A stretch of DNA of 64,000 nucleotides, from assembly GCA_019055375.1 (NCBI GenBank), contig JAHQIW010000773.1:62001-126000 (forward strand). The letters run 5' to 3'. Shown piece by piece: positions 36,956 through 49,334 of the stretch. Origin of the DNA: Parelaphostrongylus tenuis. Taxonomy: Eukaryota; Nematoda; Chromadorea; Rhabditida; Metastrongylidae. Under the pieces are notes generated by a model. The model did no database searches and was not told where the DNA came from. It worked only from the letters and a program-made list of their open reading frames with translations. Position 1 is the stretch's first letter, and every line of letters begins with the position of its first letter. The position numbers were made by a program, and so were the translations under genes.

Positions 36956-39900
36956 ATGTGGAACACGTCTATGTTTCTACTGCATATTCTGCCGAATGTC
37001 TTTGGATTGGTACTGAACAGTGTCTTACTCGTAGTGGCTCGCTACTTCAGTCCCCCTGAAATTCGAAAGTATTCATTGCTGATAATCAACTTTGCCATTT
37101 GTGACTTTTTTGCATGCCTCACATCATTGGCGGTATGTCAAAGGTAAGCACAATTATGCCTCCAACCTCATAAACTTCACTTTCACTTTATTCAGATATT
37201 TCCTCGAAATTATAATATACTAAGATTTTACATTTTAATTTAAGTACGTCACTTATTAAGCCTGTTGCTTCTTCGTTTTGAGAAATTCATGGTAAATCAG
37301 AAAACGTCACGAATTTTTATGACTTTTGGCTGCACAACGTAAAACAGATGAACCCTGTATGCTGTATTTACAGAATAACGTTCTCTTGTTCTACAAAGCT
37401 TTTCGATCTATCTATATATCTGTTTAATAACATGATGTTCTACTCATAGGATTGCTAGGAGCGCAATGATCAGAGATGCCTTGCAGTATTCGAGCGTTCG
37501 CGGTACTCTGCGCTATTCATGTCTATAAACCTTCGTCCGATGTAGAGAGACTAGAGGCTGTAGCGGCTGTCTGCGTTAAACACTTGGGAACTACACTTTA
37601 GTAGAGCTATTTCAAGATTCCCAAAAGAATTGACTCGATTAATAATTACTCACAATCACGCGCAAGAAAAAATGTTTAAGCGGCAGCCAAATCCGTACGC
37701 AAATGCAAACACAAATTCGATTAGGTTATAACATAGCATAGAGGAAGGCAAAACAAGGGCCTTGTCGGTACACTGCCTAGGATGTAAGCACTCGAAACGG
37801 TAATCATGATCCCGAGGACACTTGAGGTTTTCGTTTTGTTTGTATTTCAGCATTCTTGAAGTCATAATTCGTATCGTACAATATCATATGAAAAGAGAAC
37901 GCAAGAAATAATTTGAAATATTAGAGGTCGAGAGTCGATGATTAATAGAAAAAAAGAACGATTTCTGGGATCCATAGAGTTGCTCCTTATTTTGATGCAT
38001 TGACTAAACTTGTCTTCTGTTGTGCAAATGCACCTATTTCTGAAGAGTCATATCTTAGTTAGTGAGCATGACCAAAATATAGGTCAACCCCTGTCACCTG
38101 CCGACTCGTTGAAAGTTAGGCTTAGGCTTAGGCTTAGCGAGTGACTGTCGAGGGCGCACTAAATTTGCCACCTAGCTTTGTCATGTGCAAGAGTGACACA
38201 GTGGGCTCTGCTCACTGTAGAGTAGCAAAACTTGTGTCGCTACTAACAATTCTGAAAAAGAGTTTGACCATTGACTTAGTGATTTTTCTGCCACGAGTTT
38301 GAGATCCTGAGAAAATCGCTCGCTAATAGTCTTTCTCCATCGGTTGCCATTCAGACACATTGCATGTCTGATCCACTTAATTTTCGTCATTGAGCGTGCA
38401 TAACGAAGTCGTTATGCTTCTTTAATCTTTGATGGTTGACGTGAGCAGAAGTCTCGCATAACCTCTCTCACTTGCGTTATACGATATACTCCCAGTATCA
38501 TCTCTCCGTGTATGATATGCGTTCGATAATGCAGGGCGACCTTTCTGCTTACGTAGCGACCAGGATTTCAATGCATGTTATCGTAGAAAAATCGTTAATA
38601 CGGGAAGGTAGGTGCGGTGGCGGGTGTTCTCTGATTCTTTCACTACGTCCTCAATGCTTTTGAAAGCTTTTCAAGCCGCTTGCTCGTTTCCTCGTACTCA
38701 ACTCTGGCGCTGAATTATTAATCATGTTGTCTTTGCAGCTCATATATACATGACTGGAGCATTAGAGGATATTCCGCTGAGCGTGAATGAGGCATAGGAA
38801 ACAAGTCCATTCTATGAGCACCGCTATTGTGAGATTTGATCAGAGTAAAGGCCGACTTTTTCACAAACGTTGTCAAAGTCGGCCAGCTTTTCTTCGGATT
38901 GGTTGACGCATGAGATCATGAAAAGATCTCATCAGTGAGGCAAAGATGACTCGATTGTTGGCCACTGACTTCCGCTTTGGAGTAATCTCATTCCAGTTTT
39001 TGTTCCTTTTCTAAATGGCTGTGATCAACGTTAAGACCTTTATGTACTGACTAAAGATGCCCGGCTTTCAGAGCATCTACAAAACTTCTGTCTTAGCTGG
39101 GCCGAGAACCTTTTCTGAATCGCGGAGAGTGAGACATGGGGTTTATTGTACGTTCAAGATAATCCAATCGGTCATATCATTTGTTATATATTATCTTTCT
39201 TGCTAAGCCCTTTCGGAACCATATTAGCTCACGCGGTTGTTCTTTGTCAAGTGTCGAATCGATCCTGCTCAGAAAAAGTCGGATAAAGAGTTCGTAGACG
39301 ACAGGCATTAGCAAAGCTGAGCAAAAGTTGCCGTAGTCTTAGACATCTTTTTACTTGACTAGCAGTATGGTTTTATTGTTCTCTTACCGAAAAAAAACAT
39401 GCATTCGTACAGACAAGGTCTGACGAACCGAATATTGCTGATGAGAAGTAGTGAGCGGAACTTCCGGGTTCTTCACCTTTTCATAGCAGGTGTTCCTTAA
39501 TTTTTCTCCAGCGATATAACATCATAGGTTTCAGAACGTGAACCGGCTGAATGACATATCCGTCCTCCTTAATCTCATATACATAAAGAATTGCGGAAAT
39601 TGAATGACTCCCATTGGTGTAACAACTTGAACGTTCCTGAAGACAGAGCTTCTTCATTATTCCTTAGCTCCTAGTTTTGTGACTCTCATGAGAAAATGTT
39701 GAGTGAGAAGGTCGCAATTTATTTATGTTACTTCAAAAGACATGTTGTGAAAAGCAATCCAATGATAGAAATTAGTCCTTCAATTTGTACTGGTATAAAG
39801 CTATCATTTATTGAAACTTTCGACCTTTTCTTTTTCCACAAATGAAAAAATTTTGGAGGCGACGTAGACAGCGAAGATTGTTAAGTTTGATATATATTTT

Positions 39901-42900
39901 AGTTTTTCTTCCTGTAAGCGTCCGATTTAGATTGTCAGTCGTTCAGAGGAGTTGATATTCAACTCACAATCATAATTACGAGGACGTAAGCGCAACTGAC
40001 TCTTCTAAACTTCAGTGTTTCCGTGAAAAAGCCTTTCGTCGGTATAATACACGACATTGTATGGTTCATTCGTCTTAATTAGTCTAGTTGACGGAAGCGT
40101 GTACCACTTTTGGTACACGTCCTTTTTCACAGTTTTACCGGACACATATCTTTCACTAGGCTTATAGTAGTTATTCGATAGCTTGAAAATGGGAATTCTA
40201 TCACTGGACTTGGTTCCTAGAGAGGTTTTCTTGATATGCTGTAACAGCAAAGAGAAAATTGCGCTTTGCCTTTGGAATGCTTTATATGCTCCACTGTTGC
40301 TTATGCTTGGCATTTCAATAGCATTTTGATAGCTTGGAAAACGGCGATTCTGACAGCGGGCTTGTCTTCTTAAAGTTTCTTCTTAGTGCGCTGCAGCAGA
40401 AGGAAGAATATTACAACCTTCCTTGGAATAGTTAACCCGTCAATTAACTTCATGAAATATTTGTTAATACTTGGGTACTAAAAAATATCATTTCGAGTCG
40501 TTCTCGCCCCGAAAAAATGAAATGTCACGAAGAAACTTTCATATGTGTAAGCGTCATAAATATTTATGGTAAGAGGTGCGTCCATGTGTCCTAAAGTTGA
40601 TTACTTTTCAATGCAAAAACCACATCCTTGAGGAAGTAACGTATATTGGACATTTTTTTAGTGCTTGTCTTGCGAGAATATAACTTGAAAGCAAAAATAA
40701 ATTGTACAGTGTGCAATTTTTGAAAAAAACTAAATAGAGATTTTTAGAGCGTAGCTGAGGTATGCATAGAATGAGCGCAGAATTATAGCCTATAGAGTCG
40801 TCCTCTACAAAAATGCTTACTCCCGGCCTTTCCTCAACATAACACTGGTGTAAACTGCTTGCTCAATGACATTATTCAATAATCAGCAACGTACATAATC
40901 ATTATCGCGCAACGGAAAGTTGCCTGAATAAATTAGTGCCAGACAATATTTTACCCTTGTTTGTACTTCTTACAACCAGCAATGAAGTTCCAAGGCATGA
41001 AACTCTCGGAGTCCAGCAATCCCTGAGGGATGCGCCATTCATTCGTCATCAATATCAGCTTCGTTTGAGATGATCTAATACACTGACCTTCCCAATAACT
41101 CGCGGTGGCTTATGGATGTATCAAATCAGTGCTGCTATCTTCCCAGACAAGTCTGGTCTCTCTCGCCAAATACACAGAGATGAAGGTTTGGAGGCCCTGA
41201 GCGCAGGACTGAAGCATTGACTGTCGATTGGTGAATCATATGTGTAGTAGAGCATCTTGAATCACTGCATCACATTCGCTCCAAGAGTTATTCATACATG
41301 AAAAGCATGGAAGATTCTATAGAAATTTATGGAGCATAAAAATAATTGAAGAAACTCAAAAGTCTTTCTTAACAAAGGAAGAAAAACCTGATTTAGATAG
41401 CCACCATCGCTCGCCGCATTGCAAATCGCACTATGCGCACCGATTTCAACGACCGTTCACAAATGGTCAATTCTCCTAGCGTTCAATTAGGCCCTTAGTG
41501 GAGGATACAGATCTAAGTGCGCGCAGATTGTTACTTGGAATCCTCAACATAATTGTTTCAGTTTCGACAGCTTGAAATATCAAGGATAGCTTTGAGAAGC
41601 TTTCCATTTTTCTGCGGAATAGATAATTTGTTGATTTTTTTTGAAGTAGTTTGGAACACCCTTTATCTGCTTTCCCGCCACTTAAGCGCGAGATCTCAAC
41701 AAGATTGAGTTATAGAATACAATCTGTTCAAATGAGACCACAACCATGGGCGTATACATCAGCAAGTATCTGTGAACACAAATTGATCAAATGAGGCATT
41801 TGTCAAACGAACACTCCAGAAATAGGGATCTATCTCTTCCGTAACAAATTTGCCGTAGATTTGCAACATCAGTTGTGATCAGCGTACCACCCCTATTAAC
41901 CACGTGAGGGATGTGACACAAATGCATTTGATAGATATGCCAATTTGAAGTTGAATAGCCGAATTATTTTTAACCGGTTATCGCATATAAGTGGGTCACA
42001 GAACATTCTTGAGCTGATGATCGTTCCTTACCTATCCTTCGCCTAATATTTGGCCGCTTTTCATGTAGAGAATAGTGCTTCAAATTAGAACTGAAGAAAA
42101 TTCCTAAGTTAGCAGGATCCTCCGAGCTTAGAAGTTCAGTATTCGGAACTGAAGGCTACTTAAAAGTAAATCACCGCCGCAGAAAGTGTTGAGTACAACC
42201 GCGGTGACCTTGATGACATAAGAAGTAGAAATGCTGATACCCTTGAAGATGTGATGCTATTCGTGTCCATCGAGCCACTGGAATTCAAAGAGTAGTTTTT
42301 GCAGTCTTCGCATGCAGATAAAACTGATACCCACTGCTGTATCCTGATAACTGACGAAAAAAGTAAAACTGGGCAGCTGATAAGTGTACAGCAACTTATA
42401 GGTCAAAAATTTTCCTAATTATTTGCATCAGCAACTGCGCTTCTCCCGAACTATCCCAATCACATTCTATCAAAAAGTTGCACCTCCGACGCATTTTTTT
42501 GGTTATATCAAACCCTTATTTGTTTTACTATTAATGTAAAAATAATGCTGCATTGTGGTTATTTAAGAATTTTATACTGGAAGCTGTCCACAGAATATAA
42601 TTAAGCCTTGTGCCGTACTACTGCGTTCAGTTACTCGGGATATACTCTCTTCACTTCAGAATCATTACCTCTGGCAAATCCATATTCTATTTTTCCGAAG
42701 GCTTCTGTCAGTACTTCGGCGCTCATTTCTGCTATATCAGGTTAGTCGGCAAACTTTCATACCTCTATGTCCTCATGTTTTTCCATAATTCAACAGAAAT
42801 TATTTATTTTTAATAAGCAAATTGCAATCTTATAACTGTATGTCCAAAAATGTTGGGTGGTATGTAAAACACTAGATCTCTGCTAAAAGTTGAACTCATT

Positions 42901-43062
42901 TTTCACCCTTACCGGGACGTGTGCTAACCACTATACTATCAAGACCCTTGCTATTCTATCACTCGCTCTACAACATAAGATATCAAAGCTGTCAACCAAT
43001 CACAAACGGGTACGTTTTGTTAAGCACCTATCAGCATTACAGCCAGTTAAGCTGACATATGC

Positions 43063-43094
<32 letters not shown>

Positions 43095-46000
43095 CATATA
43101 TATATACATATATATATACATATATATATGTATATATACATATAGGTACATATATATGTATATATATACATATATATGTATATATAACACAAGAAGAGAT
43201 CTTTATTTGACCGCTTTCTATCACCTGTATCTCCTGTCGTCCCGTTGATGGTTGAGTGACTCTGGCGGGTATCGGCAACACTTCCATTTTTCCCTATCGC
43301 GTGCAGGAGTAGCACAGTGGGTCCTCCTCGCTCTAGGGAATCACTGAGCATCATATCCTTCTTCTGTGCCTTTCGTGAACAAATTGGACCATTCAGTCGG
43401 TGGTCTTCCTGTAGAGCGCTTGATGTCCCGAGAATCCAGTCGGTAACGGCTCTCGAACATCGGTTATCGTTGAAGCGCATCACGTGCCTAGCCCACCTTG
43501 TTTTTGATATCCTGGCGTGTATAACGGCGTCTCTGATCTTCGATCGTTGACGTAGGTCGGAACTTCGGATCCTTTCTCTCATTTGCGAGATACGGAACAC
43601 TCCTAGCATAGACCTTTCGACTGCGCCTTCAATAACGCCAAGTGATCTTCATCCTGCTTACGTAGCGACCACGTTTCTGCTGCATACGTTCGTCGAGTCG
43701 AAAAGGTGGGCACGGAGTCTGATGTTCTTTGTTCTCTTCACTACATCTTCGATGCTCTTGAACGTTTCCCAGGCCGCTCCTTTCCTCCTGCTCAGCTCTG
43801 AAGCTAGGTAGTTCATCATGTTGATTCACGACCCCGATAGACGTAACAGGAGCATTCGGAGATTTTCGTTCTGCTCAGCGTGAATGGGGCCATCAAAACC
43901 TATCCGTTCCTCATGTACATCGTTTTCGTTAAATTTGGTTGAAGACCAATCTTTCCACAGACGCTGTCGAACTCTTTGTTCCGCCTGACTGATGTTTGGT
44001 GTTATGAGGACGATATAATCAGCAAAGCGAAGATGGTGCAATTGTCGACCGTCAATTTTCACTCTCATATCGTCCCATTCTAATGTTCCATGATGTTTCG
44101 GATGATCGAAGTGAATGACTTTGGCGAAATTGTATCACCTGTCAGCCTGTCGAACACCTCTGAATACGTTGATGGTGATATTTTTGTAGAATGAAGATTT
44201 TATGGTCGTGAAATCTTTATAATGCTCACGAACGATCAATATGTACTGGATATGGACGCTCTGCTTATCCAGCGCCTCTACAAATGCTTCTGTTTCCACT
44301 GAATCAAGGCTATTTTCACATTGATGAAAATGAGACAAAGTGGTTGTTTGTACTATCGTGAAACTTTAGTGAATCTTGTGATCGTGTGGATGTGGTCCAT
44401 GGTACTAAATCCTTTTCGGAACCCTGCTTGTTCGCATGGCTGTCCTTCGTCCAGTGTTCTGTCACTCTTGTTTAGGATTACTCGAGTGAAGAGTTTATAG
44501 GCAACGGATAGCAAACAGATTGGGCAATAATTGCCTATGTCGTGAAGGTCTCCCTTTTTGAACAACAATACGTTTTGCTGGTTTTCCATTGAATGGAAAC
44601 TTTGCATCCTGACAAATAGTGAGTGAAGAGCCGAGCCAGAGTGTTGATGTGAACTGGTGGTAGGTTGTTCAGGTGTTCTGGCCTGATCCTGTCTGGACCG
44701 GAGGTAGTTCTGTCCTTTATCGACGATATAGCATATCGGATTTCGGAAAGAAGGACCGTGGAACGACATATTCATCCTCTTTCAATTTATATGACGGTAA
44801 CAGAACATGGCTAGCGAAGCGATCCGAATAGGCTTGGTTAATGATTTTCTCCATAGCCCTTACGGAAACTGTAAGTGTCCCGTCAGGGTATCGAAGTGCA
44901 ATCATCTTGGTCTAGTAATTGGTGAAACCTCGCTAGGTTTCGAGAATGCTCTTCCCAGTTTCTGCCATTACTGCTGTTCGTCCCTCTTGCGGTTCTCCTA
45001 TCGCTTCACTGAAGTGCTTTGCAAGTTCGGACGTGAGGTTTCGGTTGCCTGTAGCTCGTGCGATTCCACGTTGACTTATCAGCTCGAGTGTCTGCGGAGA
45101 CAAGCGTCTCTTCGTGACCTTAGGACTCTCGGCTTTTATAGCGCTAACGTGAAGATATTCAACGAGCCACCCGTATTCTTCGTCGATGTTGTCGACAACG
45201 GTATATTCCCAGAAGCCGACTAATAATTTGAATAAATCCCAGTTTATGGTAGTTCTGCAACTTCGTTGTTTGAATTTAGCGGCTTACTTTCCTCCGCGAA
45301 AAACGGAACGTTGCGCGAAGGAGGCGATGGTGTGATCCCGTGTAGAACTTAGTAACAACAGCGACATCGGTCAAGCGAAACCTTCGATTTATTTCAATTG
45401 CGATTTTTTGGTACAAAGCGTATAGCTTTCTAGGCTGCTTTCTATAACAGTAAAATATTTCATACAGCTTACTTGAGTACAAAATTCACATTTGACATGA
45501 ACTTGCTGCTTGAAATGAAAGCCATACTTTGTCATTTTTACCGAATGACTTTACTAAGGTCTAAGTAAAAGGTTTGATGCAAAGAAACTTGCACAAGTCT
45601 CCATCTATTGTGAAAACACCCTTCGAATCATGCTGTTATCTCCAACAACCTTTAGCCCTTTGGCATGCACGTCCATTCTGGTGCTTTCTAGCTTTTTGTA
45701 GTTAATCAGTAGCTTGATTCTGGAAATTTTCGATGCTTTATAGCCAATAAATCTAGTATGAAAGAGAATATGGTAGAAAACTCTAATTCTAATTGGATTT
45801 TTTCGCGGTTTCTTAAAAAGTATTGGTGTAGAATGAATCAAGTAGAAAAAGTTGTTTGATAGGTTTCATAAATCCTCGCGCGTAAACTATGAGTGCTTGT
45901 GATTCTGAAACCTCAAATTTGTTAACATTCAACTGATAACGGAACTGCAGGGAATAGATTTGTTCAAAAATGGCTATGGCTAGGGCCCTGGCAAAATTCA

Positions 46001-49000
46001 TGTGTTTTCGCATTTCCAAGAGAAAAGATCGCTGGAAAGCGGATTTTACCAGTTTTGGGTCTTCAAAGAAATACTTTGATTTTCTACATTCTCCAGTCAA
46101 TCGCAGATTAAAAACAGCTCTCATTACAAGAGTTATGCACAACGATTTCTTACCCCAACTCTGTTAATTTAAAAAAGTGTATATGAAAAAGGGAATGAAG
46201 CCACGTTTTTTCAGCTATAGCGTCCTGCTTCATCTCTATGCTCATTCACTCTACAGTATGCTATTGTCCTTTATCTTCCGTTACTACGTGTTGAGTCATC
46301 GGACACCGTCCGGGAGTGTTATCAAATTAACCATTCTACTCATCTACGTGCCGTCCTTTGTTCAAATGGTAAGCATCCTCTGAGAACTTTTACGATGACA
46401 AAAATGTCAGGAATTTACTAAAATGAGATCTTTTTTGATTGAACGTAAGCATAATAACGCGCGCGCATTTCGCTTCGAATGTTGCCGACTCGCTTTCGAT
46501 TCTATTGTTTCTACTTTTTTTTTTGATAACAGAAAATCAGAGAATTTCAGGTACTATTCTGCTTCGCTGACGACCCACCTGAGTTAGTCGGATCAATAGT
46601 TCGCGCTAAGTATCCTCATTACAATCTTACTGGGCAAACAATCACTGGAAATCTGAACGTACTCGAATGGAAAACACTATTTACGGCATTGCACATGACA
46701 ATACCGATTACTCCAGTCTACATATGCATACTGGTATTGAGATGGAAAATAATAAAGCATCTAAAAGTTGCCGCTATGTCCAATAAGACCAGAGTCATGC
46801 ACCATCAATTGCTCATGGTGAGTACCTCAATCGTCTGTTTCTGATAAAAATTTTTTCTGTATTTTTGCCTGATAGTATTTCATAGCATGATGGTTGAAAC
46901 TGAATATGCAGTGACTGAATTGAACAGCATATCAACACATTCGCGACGGTATGAATCACGGTGAACGCGACTTTTCGTTGTAGCGTGTTCTTTAGTCTCT
47001 TGAGGATTACCTGTATCATTTTTGATACACGAGCTTTCCGTGGCTCTCCGCGATTTCTTCGCCGGACACAGACTTTTCACCAGGCTTTTAGAAATCATTT
47101 GATATCTCAGAAATTAAAGAACTCGATATTTGTTTCACTTTTGGAGAGTCTTTTTGATGCACTATGGAACCAAGAGAACATTATGCTTCGGGACCTTGGG
47201 TACTATTTATAGTTCATACGTATCAGTGCATGTGGCGCAGTGGTTAGAGGTGGTGGCGCAGTGCGCCGCACACGAGGTCAGCAGTTCGATCTCGCGCTTA
47301 TGCCTCACCAACCATCCATCCCTTCGGGGTCGGTAAATTGGCACCAGACAGGTCTCAAACTTGTCTAGGAGGATAAACAGCACTGACCGCGTATAGGGTG
47401 AGGCTACCTGCGAGTCGATTTTTTTCAAGGCCAGATATGCAGTCTATCACCTTAAACGAAGTTAAAAAATTGAAGACGAATGCACGGCGCATCCTTCAGG
47501 GATTAACCAACGCCGAGAGCGTCATCCCTTCGTCAGCTTCACGTATCAACGCAGTTAAAGACAGGCGCCGCTGAGAGTGTTGCCAATAACGAGTGACTCT
47601 GTATCCATGACTGACATCTCATGCTGACTTTATATTATCTCGGGGAAACGGTCTACTGTTTTCCGATTTTTACCCTCAAGGGTCACTTATGGATATATGT
47701 GGATGAGAACATATCGCATTGAACACTAAAGTGGTTGTAATTTTGCCTGCTAAAAGTTAGCAGTTATGATGCAATCATAGAGAATGTATTGAGCCATTTC
47801 GAGATTCATGTGTCAATACTTTACATCCGTTTCGGCGGTCTCAGCAGCCTCATCAGAGCTACACGCCTAGCAGGTCCTCCTACTGATAGTAGGGACAGTA
47901 AAGCGTTGTTAGGGTGAAACAACGTGAAATTGTGGTTTCACATTTCACCATTCTAGTCCAGTCGATAGTAATCCAGTTTCAATGAATGCTCATATCGCAA
48001 AAATCTGCAATCACGTTGGAATTGCACGCTCCAACCGAACTCATTTGCAGCCTGCCCCCGCATGGCTCAAACGCCCTGTGCACCATAATCACTCACCACT
48101 CATTAAATAGTAATCAACAATGCGTGATGAACTGATTTCTTGGAGTTCACGTTCTGTTATTCCGCTCGGTCATTTGTTTTAATCGAAGAAAAAATAAATG
48201 GAGAAAGATGTAAACTCGTAAATTGTTTCATGTTTCGAAATCCGCACATAGGAGACAAAACGTGCAAAATGGGCGTGAGCTCAGTAGAGGACACTCGTCG
48301 CGAATGTGCTGTAGAAGTACTCCATATATTGACTACCAATTAGTAGAACGAGAAGACGACATTTCTGAGCGATTTTTGAGGATTCTTGAGGATTGTCTTA
48401 CACAATAGCTCTGAAAAAGCTCTCGGCGTCGATCGATCCCTGAGGGATGCGCCACGCATTCGTCTTCAACTTTTAACTTCGTTTGAGGTGACCGAATGCA
48501 TATATGGTCTTTACACTGACTCGCGGTGACCTCCCGCTGTACCGAGTTAATGCTGCTTATCCTCCCCAACAAGCCTGAGACCAGTCTGGTACAAATTTAC
48601 CGACCCCGGAGGATGAATGGCTTGGTGTGCACAACGCGAAGGTGCGAGATTAAACCATTGGCCTAGTGTGCGACGTAGGGCACCTCTAACCACTGCGCCA
48701 CACGCGCTCCTTTTTTTTTATCATACAGCTGCTACTGCATTCATTGCCTTACATAAGAGATAAAATTGGCTTATACCGTAACAATGAGCCCTTCTAACTT
48801 TTACCTCCATGGAATCGATCGATCTATACCGCTTTGAGTCCTGCCATTTCATAATAAATTTCCACTTAACTGAAGCGCATTTGTTTACTGCTTACGAAAT
48901 TTATTGGAAAAAACCCCTCGAGAAATTCAAAAATAGTTAGAACACAGTTGACGTAGCTCAGAAATTCATGCGAGAAATGCCAATGGGGTAAGGTTCATCA

Positions 49001-49334
49001 GTGCAGATTTCAAACCCTACTGGAAACGAGTAAGTGTTCTGCAAACACTGAAATCAAATTCCACCTTCAGGCGCTAACTTGGCAAGCTTGTCTGCCACTG
49101 TTCTATGCTTTCTCTGTGGTGTCGTACGTTTGCGGTCAGCTTGGCATCTACAGTCATCCATTACTCGAACATATGGTATTCATATCACTCGGTTTTATTC
49201 CGGTTCTTAGTCCTATTTTCTCGTTATATTTCGTGAAACAATACCGTAGATGCTTGCTACGATTTTTCTTTCGGATAGCAGTCAACAAAAAAAGACCTAT
49301 TAAACAGACAGACTTACTTGCTGGAATCCTCTAA
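36956..49334 (+). CDS. Srd-family seven-transmembrane chemoreceptor, 5 exons, complete
   Basis: Nematode serpentine receptor class d (7TM_GPCR_Srd), a G-protein-coupled chemoreceptor expected in sensory-neuron membranes. Exons: 36956-37143, 42660-42740, 46215-46368, 46551-46817, 49071-49334 (TAA). Phases match at each junction and give 317 residues, normal for the family. Seen: TM1 about 5-27; [19 protein letters not shown] in TM2; the small second exon with [13 protein letters not shown]3 with [16 protein letters not shown] and RYYVL in the DRY position; TM4 about 122-142; an extracellular loop with an N-glycosylation sequon at Asn166; TM5 with [10 protein letters not shown]; the [18 protein letters not shown] block in TM6; [12 protein letters not shown]; and [14 protein letters not shown] in TM7. 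Start is the first in-frame Met, after possible leader acceptors (gatatcag, gctgtcag). Introns hold two RTE relics, three SINEs and a microsatellite. Class assignment is from family knowledge; ligand unknown. Confidence 0.88.
38095..39720 (-). pseudogene. Decayed RTE retrotransposon in Srd intron 1
   Basis: Lies opposite to the receptor gene. The 3' end (cacctgc..., cgcgagtgac-like, then the gtgcaagagtgacacagtggg block) matches the RTE ends at 25800 and 43205. The minus strand still reads [16 protein letters not shown], equivalent to the RWAGH.MR..DRW block. Farther in, only nucleotide-level remnants of the RT region remain, with stops in every frame. It is the most decayed of the three RTE copies. 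Confidence 0.65.
38116..38137 (+). repeat. Interstitial telomere-like repeat (TTAGGC)3 plus TTAG
   Basis: Three perfect tandem TTAGGC units and a partial fourth. TTAGGC is the nematode telomere repeat. The tract interrupts the RTE 3' non-coding tail: the related copies at 25825 and 43240 run straight through this point into a gagtgactc-like block. Confidence 0.9.
40995..41287 (-). mobile_element. tRNA-derived SINE, copy 4 (Srd intron 1)
   Basis: On the minus strand the diverged tRNA head (gtgatgcagtgattcaagatg) leads to 'cttgtctgggaagatagcagcactg', 'cgcgagtta', gaatgaatggcgcatccctcaggg and 'ctccgagagttt'. Confidence 0.75.
42848..42935 (-). repeat. tRNA-like sequence in Srd intron 2
   Basis: The minus strand starts with ggtcttgatagtatagtggttagc, a strong box A very like nuclear tRNA(Asp)-type 5' halves, and has 'gagttcaac' where box B should be. 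The 3' acceptor strand does not pair, so it is probably a tRNA-derived repeat or tRNA pseudogene. Confidence 0.45.
43065..43190. repeat. TATATG-type microsatellite (Srd intron 2)
   Basis: About 125 bases of alternating tata, tatg and catatg units directly before the RTE 3' end at 43205. Frames crossing it are artefacts. Confidence 0.92.
43205..45400 (-). pseudogene. RTE retrotransposon, longest relic (Srd intron 2)
   Basis: About 2.2 kb, opposite to the receptor gene. In polyprotein order the minus strand shows the end of the endonuclease ([19 protein letters not shown], whose family counterpart has SDHRLL), a linker, the RT fingers/palm with [19 protein letters not shown] and [15 protein letters not shown], the YADD-equivalent block as [10 protein letters not shown], and the tail [16 protein letters not shown] then [13 protein letters not shown]. 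Stops and frameshifts divide it. The second catalytic Asp of FADD reads Tyr and the endonuclease DHR reads HHR, so it cannot be active. The N-terminal part of the endonuclease is missing. Same family as 25800-26440. Confidence 0.88.
47221..47546 (+). mobile_element. tRNA-derived SINE, copy 5 (Srd intron 4)
   Basis: A well preserved copy: box A 'tgtggcgcagtggttagagg', box B 'gcagttcgatctcgcg', then 'cggggtcggtaaattggcac', gtctaggaggataaacagc, 'cctgcgagtcg' and the tail gaatgcacggcgcatcc...gccgagagcgtcatcc. Confidence 0.9.
48418..48713 (-). mobile_element. tRNA-derived SINE, copy 6 (Srd intron 4)
   Basis: A well preserved minus-strand copy beginning gagcgcgtgtggcgcagtgg and ending in gccgagagc. 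With copy 5 it forms an inverted pair about 0.9 kb apart in the same intron. Confidence 0.9.

Noticed and set aside
36693..37016. 107-codon frame overlapping Srd exon 1
   Set aside because: Out of frame with the conserved receptor exon, with no recognisable domain.
43037..43609. 190-codon frame ending in Tyr/Ile repeats
   Set aside because: It joins the C-terminal part of an RTE relic to a microsatellite and is not a gene of its own.
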